This document shows, piece by piece, positions 1-9,164 of a DNA stretch of 64,000 nt. The position numbers and the translations under genes are program-made. This DNA is from Pseudomonas sp. MAG733B (GTDB lineage Bacteria; Pseudomonadota; Gammaproteobacteria; Pseudomonadales; Pseudomonadaceae): NCBI RefSeq assembly GCF_036884845.1, contig NZ_CP145732.1, forward strand, positions 1 to 64,000. Reading direction: 5' to 3'. The notes under the pieces are model-generated. The model saw only the letters and a program-made list of their open reading frames with translations. It was not told the origin of the DNA and ran no database searches. Every line of letters begins with the position of its first letter. Positions within the stretch are counted from its first letter, which is position 1.

Positions 1-109
1 CATCGACAGAATCAGCCAGTGCCGGCAACTCGGCCCAGAGTTTGGCGACCTCGAAAACTTCATTGAGGACGAAGCGCATATCGCGCAGGGGCGCTTTGTA
101 GTCAGCCAT
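1..109 (-). CDS. Acyl-CoA dehydrogenase, N-terminal fragment (cut by window edge)
   Basis: Only the first 36 codons lie in the window. They read [13 protein letters not shown] and onward, nearly the same opening as the two complete acyl-CoA dehydrogenases at 286-2082 (MPEYKAPLRDMRF) and 5997-7802 ([13 protein letters not shown]). That makes it the third member of a tandem family of roughly 600-residue FAD-dependent enzymes that start fatty-acid beta-oxidation. The ATG at 109 is preceded by a GAGG ribosome-binding site. By recalled gene order in P. aeruginosa (PA0506-PA0508) it would correspond to fadE2, but the substrate range cannot be read from this fragment. The spacer to its right (110-238) has an imperfect palindrome near 196-217 of unknown function. 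Confidence 0.85.
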   Translation of the reverse strand, partial: MADYKAPLRDMRFVLNEVFEVAKLWAELPALADSVD

Positions 110-238
110 GGCAAACCTCGCAAGATCTATACAGGTGGTTCGTAAGAATGTAGTTTTCGTTGCGTCGGAGTGTACCCCAACAACTTTTGCGACACATAGG
201 GTCAGCTCATGACCTATTTGTTATTTTTAGTCACCAGC

Positions 239-268
239 AAAAAAGCCCGCGTAAGGCGAGCTTCTTTT
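239..268 (-). terminator. Rho-independent terminator
   Basis: Read leftward, AAGCTCGC pairs with GCGGGCTT (one G-T wobble) around a 5-base loop and runs into six Ts. It lies 18 bases past the stop codon of the dehydrogenase at 286-2082, so it ends that transcript before the next paralogue. Confidence 0.8.
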
Positions 269-285
269 GTAACGGATGTAAATGA

Positions 286-2082
286 CTAAAGCGCAAACAA
301 CTCCGCCGGCAGTTGCATCAGGCAATCGCTACCCGCTTCGATAGCGGCGCGATGCGCGGCAGTGCGTGGCAACAGGCGCTTGAAGTAGAACTCGCTAGTC
401 GCCAGTTTTCCCCGGCAGAAATCGGCATCGCCACTACCGGCATCAAGCTGTGCCTGTGCCACCAACGCCATGCGCAACCACAAATAGCCGAGGATGATGT
501 AGCCGCTGTACATCAGGTAATCCACTGACGCAGCGCCGACTTCATCCGGATTTTTCATCGCTGCCATGCCGACCTGAGTGGTCAACTCGCCCCACTGCCG
601 GTTCAATTCGTTGAGCTGCGCCACGTAAACGGCCAGTTGCGGATGTGCAGCGTTCGCCGCACAGAACTTGTGAACGATTTTGGTGAAGCCGCGCAGCAGC
701 TTGCCCTGGCTGCCGAGAACTTTACGCCCGAGCAGGTCGAGCGCCTGAATGCCGTTGGTGCCTTCGTAGATCGGCGCGATGCGGCAATCACGAACCAGTT
801 GTTCCATACCCCATTCACGAATGAAACCGTGGCCGCCGAATACCTGCATTCCGTGGTTGGTTACCTCCAGGCCAGTATCGGTCATGAAGGCTTTGCAGAT
901 CGGCGTGAGGAACGCCAACAGGTCTTCAGCGTCCTGACGGGCCGTTTCATCCGCACTCAGATGCGCAACATCCAGCAATTGCGCAGTGAAGTAAGTCAGG
1001 GCGCGGTTGCCTTCGTTGAAGGCCTTCATGGTCAGCAACATCCGACGTACATCGGGGTGCACGATGATGGGGTCAGCCGCTTTCTCCGGCGCTTTCGGGC
1101 CGGTCAGGGAGCGCATCTGCAAGCGGTCGTTGGCGTATTTGATCGCGCCCTGGAAACTCGCTTCGCCCAGACACAAGCCCTGCATGCCGGTGCCCAGCCG
1201 CGCGTGGTTCATCATGGTGAACATGCAGTTCAGGCCCTTGTTCGGCTCGCCGATCAAGAAGCCTTTGGCGCCGTCGAAGTTCAGTACGCAGGTGGCGGAT
1301 GCCTTGATGCCCATTTTGTGTTCGATCGAGCCGCAGGACACGCCGTTGCGCTCGCCCGCTTCACCCGTCGCATCCGGCAGGAACTTGGGCACGATAAACA
1401 GCGAAATACCTTTGGTCCCGGCCGGTGCGTCCGGCAGTTTCGCCAGTACCAGATGAATGATGTTGTCGCTCATGTCGTGCTCACCGGCAGAGATGAAAAT
1501 CTTGCTGCCGGAGATTGCGTAGCTGCCATCGGCGGCAGGAACGGCACGGGTCTTGATGATGCCCAGATCGGTGCCGCAATGGGCTTCGGTCAGGCACATG
1601 GTGCCGGTCCATTGACCGGCGGTGAGTTTGCTCAGGTAAGTCTGTTTCTGCTCTGCGGTGCCGTGGGCGTGGATCGCCGACATGGCGCCGTGGGTCAGGC
1701 CCGGGTACATGCCCCATGAGGTGTTGCTGGAGCCGACCATCTCGCTGATGACCAGCCCCAAAGAGTGGGGCAAGCCCTGGCCGCCGTAAGCCGGGTCCGC
1801 CGCCAGACCATGCCAGCCGCCCTCCACGTATTGTGCGAAAGCCTGCTTGAAGCCTGTAGGCGTGGTGACCACGCCATTGTCGAAATGGCAGCCCTCTTCG
1901 TCGCCGCTGCGGTTGAGGGGCGAGAGCACGTTTTCACAGAACTTCGCGCCCTCTTCGAGGATCGCGCTGACCATGTCCGGGCTGGCGTCGGTCGCGCCCA
2001 GCGCGGCGTAGTTGCCGTGAAAGTCGAAGACATGGTCGATCAGAAAGCGCATGTCGCGCAGGGGAGCTTTGTACTCGGGCAT
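286..2082 (-). CDS. Acyl-CoA dehydrogenase (large, C-terminal-domain type)
   Basis: This 598-residue flavoenzyme should introduce the alpha-beta double bond into fatty acyl-CoA and pass electrons to ETF. It has the usual N-terminal helical, beta and C-terminal helical domains plus the extra C-terminal domain of the 600-residue bacterial subfamily. The motif [17 protein letters not shown] carries the expected catalytic glutamate. The open frame extends to 2130, but the ATG at 2082 is chosen: GGAG lies 8 bases upstream, and the resulting MPEYKAPLRD matches the start of both paralogues. It follows the GGDEF gene leftward with an 86-base gap. It is clearly paralogous to the 5997-7802 gene. Chain-length specificity is not visible. 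Confidence 0.93.
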   Translation of the reverse strand: MPEYKAPLRDMRFLIDHVFDFHGNYAALGATDASPDMVSAILEEGAKFCENVLSPLNRSGDEEGCHFDNGVVTTPTGFKQAFAQYVEGGWHGLAADPAYGGQGLPHSLGLVISEMVGSSNTSWGMYPGLTHGAMSAIHAHGTAEQKQTYLSKLTAGQWTGTMCLTEAHCGTDLGIIKTRAVPAADGSYAISGSKIFISAGEHDMSDNIIHLVLAKLPDAPAGTKGISLFIVPKFLPDATGEAGERNGVSCGSIEHKMGIKASATCVLNFDGAKGFLIGEPNKGLNCMFTMMNHARLGTGMQGLCLGEASFQGAIKYANDRLQMRSLTGPKAPEKAADPIIVHPDVRRMLLTMKAFNEGNRALTYFTAQLLDVAHLSADETARQDAEDLLAFLTPICKAFMTDTGLEVTNHGMQVFGGHGFIREWGMEQLVRDCRIAPIYEGTNGIQALDLLGRKVLGSQGKLLRGFTKIVHKFCAANAAHPQLAVYVAQLNELNRQWGELTTQVGMAAMKNPDEVGAASVDYLMYSGYIILGYLWLRMALVAQAQLDAGSGDADFCRGKLATSEFYFKRLLPRTAAHRAAIEAGSDCLMQLPAELFAL

Positions 2083-2168
2083 GGTCATTTCTCCGTCAGC
2101 AGATTTCTTCAACCTACTGCCGCCGACCACGCCTCACAATCACAGTCCAGACGCTGAATGCGCCATCA

Positions 2169-3461
2169 TCACTCAACCGTAGCGGCGTCCATGCGCACGG
2201 CGCCACGGCGGTTCTGACCGAACGCCATCACGCAGTTACGCCCGGCGCCCTTGGCGCTGTAGAGCGCCTGGTCAGCGGACTTGAGTACTTCTTCCGGGGT
2301 ACGTTGCTCAAGGCGTTCGGCGACGCCGATGCTGACGGTGACCGACACGCTTGAAGCCGCGGAACCAGAACGACGCTGACGGCCCTGACTGTCATCCTGG
2401 GGACGGCTGTCCTGATTGCGCAGATGAATGTTGTAGGTAGCAATGGATTCGCGGATCACTTCCAGATGCGGCATGCATTCTTCGAGGGTCTTGCCTGCGA
2501 ACACCAGGGCAAATTCCTCACCGCCGTAGCGATACGCCTTACCGCCGCCGCCGATTTTTCCCAGTTTGCTGGCAACCAGTCGCAGCACCTGATCGCCGAC
2601 ATCATGGCCGTGGGTGTCGTTGAATTTCTTGAAGTGGTCGACGTCGCTCATGGCCAGCACGTAATTGCGTCCCAGCCGTTGCATGCGTTCGTTCAGCGCG
2701 CGGCGACCCGGTAACCCGGTCAGTTCGTCGCGGAAGGCCATTTGGTAGGCTTCGTGCGCGACAGCCGCAGCAATCATCAGCATCACCTGGCTGCACATGA
2801 TGTTCAGGGTGAATGGCAGGATGAAAGTTTTCGGCAGCATCCAGAACAGCCCGAGCAACCCCACCAGTTGCGCGGCATGCAGTGGCCGCGGATTGCGCCA
2901 ATACTGCCAGGCCAGCAGCAGAAACGCGGCGATGAACACCGGGTACGCAAGCTGGATCAGGCTCATCCAGGCACCGTGCAAGGCAGGCCAACGGATCTCC
3001 GACAGCCACATCAGCAACGCCTGCGGGTAACTTTGCTCCAGCCCCAACGCCACGCTGCCCACCGCCAGCAACACGGCAAAACGCGCCACCATGTCCTGGA
3101 ACAGGTGCGTTCGCTCCTGCCACGCGGCGAACACGCCAAACAACAAGGGCAGCAGCAGGCAGCACAAATGGAAAACCACCGCGGCGTCTTCGCGCACCTT
3201 GCCGTTGTCGCGGTAGTAGTCGGTCTGGGTGTCGAGCAGGAAGTAGGCGATGTACACGGTGACCATCAGAAACAGTTCACGCTGACGTCGGTAAACCGCG
3301 CAGTAGGCACCGCCGAGCAACAGCACCAGGGTCGGCAGTACGTTGAACAGCGAGGTGAAGAATACGTTCAGGTCTTTGACGTACGCAGCCGCGAGGCCCG
3401 CCAGTAAAAGAAGTAATGACGGTAGGAAATGGCTGAAACGTACAGCGGAAGAACGCGGCAA
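2169..3461 (-). CDS. Membrane-bound diguanylate cyclase (GGDEF)
   Basis: The 430-residue protein begins with seven or eight hydrophobic segments (about residues 8-235) and ends in a GGDEF domain (about 240-410). It should make cyclic di-GMP at the inner membrane. The active-site signature reads YRYGGEEF, so catalysis is expected. The four residues where an RxxD inhibitory site would lie are GGGG, so product inhibition through the classical I-site is not expected. An insertion rich in Gln, Arg and Ser lies between the GGEEF motif and the last conserved block (SIGVAERLEQRTPEEVLKSA). The membrane part is not a sensor family I can name. The link to the flanking dehydrogenases is positional only. 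Confidence 0.88.
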   Translation of the reverse strand: MPRSSAVRFSHFLPSLLLLLAGLAAAYVKDLNVFFTSLFNVLPTLVLLLGGAYCAVYRRQRELFLMVTVYIAYFLLDTQTDYYRDNGKVREDAAVVFHLCCLLLPLLFGVFAAWQERTHLFQDMVARFAVLLAVGSVALGLEQSYPQALLMWLSEIRWPALHGAWMSLIQLAYPVFIAAFLLLAWQYWRNPRPLHAAQLVGLLGLFWMLPKTFILPFTLNIMCSQVMLMIAAAVAHEAYQMAFRDELTGLPGRRALNERMQRLGRNYVLAMSDVDHFKKFNDTHGHDVGDQVLRLVASKLGKIGGGGKAYRYGGEEFALVFAGKTLEECMPHLEVIRESIATYNIHLRNQDSRPQDDSQGRQRRSGSAASSVSVTVSIGVAERLEQRTPEEVLKSADQALYSAKGAGRNCVMAFGQNRRGAVRMDAATVE

Positions 3462-3554
3462 GGGTAAAGCTCCGACCCGTCATATCAATAGATGGCATTG
3501 TGCCCACCACTGTAACGGCAGAATCCCCGACTTGCTGAGTGTTTTACTGAGGTA

Positions 3555-3600
3555 TTTTTAAAAAAACGTCACTGGCAGCCATCGAAACCGCCAGTGACGC
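3555..3600 (-). terminator. Rho-independent terminator of the di-heme peroxidase gene
   Basis: CGTCACTGGC (3567-3576) and GCCAGTGACG (3590-3599) form a perfect 10-bp stem. Read leftward it is followed by seven Ts. It begins 14 bases past the stop at 3614. Confidence 0.9.
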
Positions 3601-3613
3601 AAGGGGAATCAAA

Positions 3614-5728
3614 TCAAATGTCGTTGTTGAACGGCTGCAACGCCCCTTCCTCAGGCCTGCGACCTTCGGCACCAATCGGCTTGAGCTGAATGTTCGCGTC
3701 CAGTGCCTGGCGCGTGGTGATCTTCGGGCTGACCGGTTTTTGCGTGACGGCGTTTTCATCGCCCACGTGGCCTTGCGGAAGCACCAGCGACGGATGATCG
3801 AATGGCGCCCGTTCCCACGCGACTCTCGGGTCGGTCAAGCCGACTTCCATGAACTTGACCACCGCATCAATCTCATCGGGAGTCAGATTCAGGTTGGTCA
3901 TGTCCGGATCAAGGTTCGAACCGTTGTGCTGATTGACCGACGGATGCTCGAAACCGCTGGTGTTGCTCGCATCTTCACCGCGCCGGTCACCGCCACGGTT
4001 GTAGAACTCCATCACCTGCTTGAGCGTTGAACGGCTGCCATTGTGGAAGTACGGCCCGGTCAGCGCGATGTTGCGCAGTGTCGGCGTCTTGAAGGCGCCA
4101 TCGACCGCATCACGGAAACCGACATTCGGCAGCTGCGTTGCATCGCACGGAATCGCTGCACTCAATGGTGCTTCGAAGGTGCATACGTCGACATCCAGCG
4201 AATCAGGAATCTTCCCGCCTTGCAGCACGGTGTTGTACTGGCGGGTGAAGGACAACGGATTGCCCCAGGCATCCGCGCCACCGAGCGCCAGGTCTTCCGA
4301 GGTCGGACGCACGCCGGTGTTGTAGAAACCGTTGTCGTAGAGCGTGGTCAGGTTGTCCGCCATGACCATGCGTTCGATGCGCTCGCGGGGATGGAACTGC
4401 AAGCGACTGGCGGCGTTGGTCAGCTCCGCGCCACCGTGGCAGTTGACGCACTTGCCCTTGCCCAGGAACAGGTTCATGCCCTGCACTTGCTGCTCGTTCA
4501 TGGCCGTGTGATCGCCCTGCAAGTAGGCGTCCAGTGGCGCTTGATCGGAGACTAGCGTGGCTTCATACATCTGGATCGCCAGGCCGAAGAACAGCGGGAA
4601 GTTGGCTTCCATCTGGGTATATGGCGCGCCGCCCACCGACACCTGCTGCGTGGCATTCCACAGCCGTGGCTGGAAGGCGTTCTTGATCAGTTCGCGGTAA
4701 GTAGGCCTGCGCGCTCCGGACACCGGCGCCAGCACCGAGTCGGTGGAGGCAATCCGCTGTTGCTTGAGCATCAGCGTGTCGAGCATGCGCCGACCGATGT
4801 CGGCAAACGTACGCCCGCCGCAGGACATTTCCACTGCGCTGCCGGGAGGCCCAACGGCTTGCGAAGCCGCCGAAGCATCGTTGAGCGCCAGCCGCACCTT
4901 GAGGGCCACGCCGCTGTTGTCCTTCGTTACATAGATCCCGGCATCCGGGTCGCGATTGCCGAAGGGCGAGAAGCCGTTGAACACATTGTTGGCCCGGCCA
5001 TCCCAGAAATTGCGCACGTTGAACGCGGCATTGATCACCGACGGCGCGTTGCGTCCGGTGCTGCGGCGCACATTGATGCCACCGACCTGGAAGATCCCGT
5101 CCGGTTGCTGCGTGCATTTGTCGAAGCGCGGCTGGTTGGGTTTGACGAAGTTGGCGTCGAACACGCCCTGGGACCCGATCACGTCGTCGGAGGAATAGAC
5201 AATCGCCGAATTTCGATCCAGCGGATTGGCTAGCACATGGGTGGGGAAGTCGGCTTTCTTCAATAGGTAGTTCGGTCCGCCCTTGCCCCCGGATTTGGTC
5301 GTATAGGACGGCACGTCGCCGGGAATGTCGGAGGCCATGAACGGCTTGTTGAAAATCGATGCGACGTTGGCGTTGGTGTGGGCTTGGCCGGGGTTGATCT
5401 GGTTGGTGGTCCGGTGATCGACGCCGGCGTGGTAGTGGCAGGATGCGCAAGCAGTGTTGCTGTCGCTGCCGACCTCCATGTCCCAGAACAGGGCCTTGCC
5501 TAGCAGGACCGCTGCCGAGCGATTGAGCACGTAATCGGTCATCAGGTCGACCTTGCGCCCGCCTTCGGTACCGGAAGGGTCCGGCGGCATCATGCCGCGT
5601 AATGATTGCAGGCTGGGCACTTCGGGGACGGGCGGTTCGACTTCTTCAGGTGTAGCCGCCATTGCACCGACGGCAGAGAAAATAATGGATAACCAGACGG
5701 TCAAACGAACAAGTCGGCAGATGTTCAT
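3614..5728 (-). CDS. Di-heme cytochrome c peroxidase-like protein
   Basis: The 704-residue protein has a signal peptide (residues 1 to about 24, ending AMA) and two heme c motifs, CASCH at about 94-98 and CVNCH at about 427-431. It should therefore be periplasmic. The second half resembles the CcpA/MauG family. At roughly twice the usual 330-350 residues it is much longer than classical peroxidases, with over 300 residues between the hemes. A GTG at 5737 is in frame, but the ATG at 5728 has AGGG 8 bases upstream and gives a better signal peptide. It stands alone, with a terminator on each side. Whether it reduces peroxide or oxidises another substrate cannot be told from sequence. Confidence 0.85.
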   Translation of the reverse strand: MNICRLVRLTVWLSIIFSAVGAMAATPEEVEPPVPEVPSLQSLRGMMPPDPSGTEGGRKVDLMTDYVLNRSAAVLLGKALFWDMEVGSDSNTACASCHYHAGVDHRTTNQINPGQAHTNANVASIFNKPFMASDIPGDVPSYTTKSGGKGGPNYLLKKADFPTHVLANPLDRNSAIVYSSDDVIGSQGVFDANFVKPNQPRFDKCTQQPDGIFQVGGINVRRSTGRNAPSVINAAFNVRNFWDGRANNVFNGFSPFGNRDPDAGIYVTKDNSGVALKVRLALNDASAASQAVGPPGSAVEMSCGGRTFADIGRRMLDTLMLKQQRIASTDSVLAPVSGARRPTYRELIKNAFQPRLWNATQQVSVGGAPYTQMEANFPLFFGLAIQMYEATLVSDQAPLDAYLQGDHTAMNEQQVQGMNLFLGKGKCVNCHGGAELTNAASRLQFHPRERIERMVMADNLTTLYDNGFYNTGVRPTSEDLALGGADAWGNPLSFTRQYNTVLQGGKIPDSLDVDVCTFEAPLSAAIPCDATQLPNVGFRDAVDGAFKTPTLRNIALTGPYFHNGSRSTLKQVMEFYNRGGDRRGEDASNTSGFEHPSVNQHNGSNLDPDMTNLNLTPDEIDAVVKFMEVGLTDPRVAWERAPFDHPSLVLPQGHVGDENAVTQKPVSPKITTRQALDANIQLKPIGAEGRRPEEGALQPFNNDI

Positions 5729-5940
5729 GTGCTTCACCCTGACTGTTGTTGTTATGAGTTCGCCGGGCGAGAGGCGTCATTGAACAAGACAGGATTTCTC
5801 GTTAGCGCCGGTTAACCAGCGCAGTGCAATTAATTTGCCATCTACCCAGTAACATTTTGCATCAATAAATGCGGGGGTCAGGTGGCGCATGAACACCCGT
5901 TTCTGCTGGGGAATTGCCCCCGTAGTTGGGGTTAAACGCA

Positions 5941-5975
5941 AAAAAAACCGCCGCTCCCAAAGGAACGGCGGTTTT
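5941..5975 (-). terminator. Rho-independent terminator, possibly bidirectional
   Basis: AAACCGCCG (5945-5953) pairs with CGGCGGTTT (5966-5974) around a 12-base loop. A-rich and T-rich flanks lie on both sides. It falls 22 bases past the stop of the dehydrogenase at 5997. Confidence 0.88.
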
Positions 5976-5996
5976 TGTGAAGAACTGCGTTAAGGC

Positions 5997-7802
5997 TTAG
6001 TAGCCCAGTGCGAAGTCTTCTTCTTTCATGTCCATCAGGTTGTTGGCGCCCGACAGCATGGTTGCAACGTGAGTGCGGGTACGCGGCAGGATGCGCTGGA
6101 AGTAGAAGCGCGCAGTCTGCAGCTTGGCGGTGTAGAACGCCTCTTCGGTGGTGCCGGCAGCCAGTTTCTCGGCAGCCAGGCGCGCCATGTCAGCCCAGAA
6201 GTAGGCCAGGCAGGCGTAACCGGAGTACATCAGGTAGTCCACGGAGGCCGCGCCAACTTCTTCGCGGTCTTTCATGGCGGCCATACCGACCTTCATGGTC
6301 AGTTCGCCCCATTCTTTGTTCAGTGCAGCCAGCGGAGTGACGAACTCTTGAACCGCTTCGTTGCCTTCGTTGGTCTGGCAGAACTTGTGCACGATCTTAG
6401 TGAAGCCTTTGAGAGCCTCGCCTTGGGTCATCAGCACTTTACGGCCCAGCAGGTCGAGTGCCTGGATGCCGGTGGTGCCTTCGTACAGCATCGAAATGCG
6501 GCTGTCGCGAACGTTCTGCTCCATGCCCCACTCGGCGATGAAACCGTGGCCGCCATAGATTTGCACGCCGTGGTTGGCCGATTCAAAACCGACTTCGGTC
6601 ATGAAGGCTTTGGCGATTGGGGTCATGAAGGCCAGCAGTGCGTCGGCTTTCTTCTTCTCTTCTTCGTCCACGCCGTACTTGACGATGTCGACTTGCTTGG
6701 CGGTGAAGTAAACCATCGCGCGGTTGCCTTCGGCGAACGCCTTCATGGTCAACAGCATGCGGCGTACGTCTGGGTGCACGATGATCGGGTCAGCGGCTTT
6801 GTCCGGCGCTTTCGGGCCAGTCAGCGAACGCATTTGCAGGCGATCGCGAGCGTATTTCAGGCCACCCTGGAAGCCGATTTCGGCGTGGGCCAGACCTTGC
6901 AGCGCGGTGCCCAGACGTGCGGTGTTCATGAAGGTGAACATGCAGTTCAGGCCTTTATTCGCCGGGCCGATCAGGAAACCGGTCGCGCCGTCGAAGTTCA
7001 TCACGCAGGTGGCGTTGCCGTGGATGCCCATCTTGTGTTCCAGGGAACCACAGGTCACTGCGTTGCGCTCACCGATCGAACCGTCTGCGTTCGGCATGAA
7101 CTTCGGCACGATGAACAGGGAAATGCCTTTGGTACCGGCCGGTGCATCCGGCAGGCGGGCCAGCACGATGTGGACGATGTTGTCGGCCATGTCGTGCTCA
7201 CCGGCCGAGATGAAGATCTTGGTGCCGGAAACCTTGTAGGAACCGTCGGCCTGAGGCTCGGCCTTGGTGCGCAGCATGCCCAGGTCGGTGCCGCAGTGCG
7301 GTTCGGTCAGGCACATGGTGCCGGTCCATTCGCCGGAAACCAGCTTGGTCAGGTAAGCCTCTTGCTGCTCAGGCGTACCGTGCTCGGAGATGGTGTTCAT
7401 CGCGCCATGGGACAGGCCAGGGTACATGCCCCACGACCAGTTGGACTCGCCAACCATTTCGCTGATGGCCAGACCCAGGGATTCCGGCAGACCTTGGCCG
7501 CCGTGCTCGACATCGTGGGCCAGGCTTGGCCAGCCGCCTTCAACGAATTGCTTGTAGGCTTCTTTGAAGCCGGTCGGAGTCTTAACGCCGGACTCGCTCC
7601 AGGTGCAGCCTTCGAGGTCGCCCACGCGGTTCAGCGGAGCCAGTACCTGCTCACAAAACTTGGCGCCTTCTTCGAGAATGGCGGCAACCATGTCCGGAGT
7701 TGCGTCTGCGCAAGCCGGAAGGCTCTGATAGTGCGCTTCGTAGCCGAGCAGTTCGTCACGTACGAAGCGAATATCACGCAAGGGGGCCTTGTAGTCAGGC
7801 AT
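5997..7802 (-). CDS. Acyl-CoA dehydrogenase (FadE1-like)
   Basis: A 601-residue acyl-CoA dehydrogenase of the same subfamily as the 286-2082 gene, with closely matching blocks throughout. [17 protein letters not shown] holds the expected catalytic glutamate. The ATG at 7802 has an AGAGG ribosome-binding site. It carries out the first, ETF-linked step of beta-oxidation. Two adjoining PsrA-type palindromes upstream (7864-7890) suggest derepression by long-chain fatty acids. That fits what I recall for P. aeruginosa PA0506 (fadE1), which also adjoins a small unknown gene and the biotin operon. Chain-length preference is inferred only from this synteny. Confidence 0.93.
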   Translation of the reverse strand: MPDYKAPLRDIRFVRDELLGYEAHYQSLPACADATPDMVAAILEEGAKFCEQVLAPLNRVGDLEGCTWSESGVKTPTGFKEAYKQFVEGGWPSLAHDVEHGGQGLPESLGLAISEMVGESNWSWGMYPGLSHGAMNTISEHGTPEQQEAYLTKLVSGEWTGTMCLTEPHCGTDLGMLRTKAEPQADGSYKVSGTKIFISAGEHDMADNIVHIVLARLPDAPAGTKGISLFIVPKFMPNADGSIGERNAVTCGSLEHKMGIHGNATCVMNFDGATGFLIGPANKGLNCMFTFMNTARLGTALQGLAHAEIGFQGGLKYARDRLQMRSLTGPKAPDKAADPIIVHPDVRRMLLTMKAFAEGNRAMVYFTAKQVDIVKYGVDEEEKKKADALLAFMTPIAKAFMTEVGFESANHGVQIYGGHGFIAEWGMEQNVRDSRISMLYEGTTGIQALDLLGRKVLMTQGEALKGFTKIVHKFCQTNEGNEAVQEFVTPLAALNKEWGELTMKVGMAAMKDREEVGAASVDYLMYSGYACLAYFWADMARLAAEKLAAGTTEEAFYTAKLQTARFYFQRILPRTRTHVATMLSGANNLMDMKEEDFALGY

Positions 7803-7863
7803 AGCGATAAACCTCTGCTGATGTAACCGGGAATGAGCGACCGTGTTGATTTGTTCTGACGGT

Positions 7864-7890
7864 CAAACAGTTGTTTGAAACATACGTTTA
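7864..7890 (-). promoter_or_regulatory. Tandem PsrA-type operators
   Basis: CAAACAGTTGTTTG (7864-7877) exactly fits the published PsrA pattern (G/C)AAAC-N2-4-GTTT(G/C). The adjoining GAAACATACGTTTA (7877-7890) fits it except for the last base. They lie 62-88 bases before the dehydrogenase start at 7802. PsrA is the fatty-acid-responsive TetR-family repressor of beta-oxidation genes in pseudomonads. Confidence 0.75.
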
Positions 7891-8026
7891 CGCCCAAATC
7901 TTGTCAAGCGTCGATCTTTTGCCGTTCGTCATCACCCAGCGCAATACGGATGCGCACAGCTACGCCGCGTCGTCGCACAACCAACACGCAGTGTAGGAAA
8001 GAATAGTTTGCAGAGAAGGACTTACG

Positions 8027-8056
8027 CAGAAAAACGCCGCGAATGATCGCGGCGTC
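8027..8056 (-). terminator. Rho-independent terminator
   Basis: AACGCCGCG (8033-8041) and CGCGGCGT (8048-8055) form an 8-bp stem followed leftward by TTTTT. It ends the 98-residue gene at 8080-8376 and separates it from the fadE1-like promoter. Confidence 0.88.
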
Positions 8057-8079
8057 AGCGGTGCAGGTTCAGCGAAGAA

Positions 8080-8376
8080 TCAGGCGAAGGTATCGATCAA
8101 CGTTCCGAGCACTTCATCGGATGCCTTGGCGACTTTGGCGCCCAGCTCCACCTGAAATTTGCCTTGGGCCATTTCCACCATGTTGCTGGCTACATCCGAT
8201 TGCTGGCTGCGGTCGACAGAACGCAGGCGATCGGCCTGGATCTCGGAAGACTGGCTGGTGACCGAGCGCTCGATCGTATTGTTGGCGATCTGCCCAGCGG
8301 CTTGATCGACACGGTTCTGCCCTGTCTGAATAGTGCTCAGACCGGCATAAAAAGCGGTGTTTCCTGAGATTTCCAT
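8080..8376 (-). CDS. Small protein with flagellar rod/hook-like terminal segments
   Basis: This 98-residue protein has no signal peptide or membrane segment. Its N-terminus (about residues 5-35, including GLSTIQTGQNRVDQAAGQIA) resembles the N-terminal D0 segment of flagellar rod and hook proteins. Its C-terminus (about 62-96, NMVEMAQGKFQVELGAKVAK onward) resembles their C-terminal coiled-coil segment. Nothing lies between the two, as if a rod protein had lost all outer domains. The ATG at 8376 is preceded by GGACGAG-rich sequence. Recalled P. aeruginosa synteny places an unknown gene (PA0505) at the same position. The resemblance is read by eye, and no function is claimed. No flagellar gene is in the window. 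Confidence 0.7.
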   Translation of the reverse strand: MEISGNTAFYAGLSTIQTGQNRVDQAAGQIANNTIERSVTSQSSEIQADRLRSVDRSQQSDVASNMVEMAQGKFQVELGAKVAKASDEVLGTLIDTFA

Positions 8377-8483
8377 GGGAGAACTCGTCCTTCTGAAGGA
8401 TCAACAGCGGCCATTGAAGCAGACCCGCCGGCAAAACGCCCGTCAAAAACACTAATGGCACAGTGCCTTGTCATAGGCAAACT

Positions 8484-9164
8484 CTAGTCCAGCAGATCCA
8501 GTTGAAGATGCTCCGCCACCGCTTCGGCCGTCACGACCTTGAGTTTCGGCACCCGTCCCAGGCACGGCGCCGGGATGCGTTCGGCCAGCGTTGCCAGGTT
8601 TTCCTCAAGGCGCGAGGTCTTCGGATCGATGATGTTGGCCACCCACCCCGCCAGCTGCAAACCGTCCTGGGCAATCGCCTCGGCCGTGAGCAACGCGTGG
8701 TTGATGCAGCCCAGGCGCACGCCAACCACCAGAATCACCGGCAGATCCAGCGCCATCGCCAGGTCCGACAGATTGTCCTGATCCGCCAAAGGCACGCGCC
8801 AGCCTCCAGCCCCCTCGATCAGCGTGAAATCGGCATTCATCGCCAGAATGTCGCGCATCGGCGCCAGCAGTGATTGCACGGTCAACGCCACTCCTGCCTC
8901 GCGTGCCGCCAGGTGCGGGGCGATGGGTGGTTCGAACGCCACCGGATTGACCTGTGCATAAGTCAACGGCACCGAACACTCCGTCAACAGCGCCAGCGCA
9001 TCGGCGTTGCGCAAGCCCTTGGGCGTCACATCGCAACCGGAGGCGACCGGTTTACCCGCCGCCGTGCTTAGGCCCGCCGACCGCGCCGCGTGCAGCAAAC
9101 CGGCGGCCACTGTGGTTTTACCGACATCAGTGTCGGTGCCGGTGATGAAATAGGCTGCGCTCAT
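8484..9164 (-). CDS. bioD: Dethiobiotin synthetase
   Basis: The 226-residue cytosolic enzyme catalyses the ATP- and CO2-dependent closure of the ureido ring of dethiobiotin, the penultimate step of biotin synthesis. The P-loop GTDTDVGKT (residues 9-17, Lys16) and the [11 protein letters not shown] block are diagnostic. It is the last gene of the bioB-F-H-C-D operon. Its start overlaps the end of bioC by 4 bases (ATGA type), indicating translational coupling. The length is typical. Confidence 0.97.
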   Translation of the reverse strand: MSAAYFITGTDTDVGKTTVAAGLLHAARSAGLSTAAGKPVASGCDVTPKGLRNADALALLTECSVPLTYAQVNPVAFEPPIAPHLAAREAGVALTVQSLLAPMRDILAMNADFTLIEGAGGWRVPLADQDNLSDLAMALDLPVILVVGVRLGCINHALLTAEAIAQDGLQLAGWVANIIDPKTSRLEENLATLAERIPAPCLGRVPKLKVVTAEAVAEHLQLDLLD

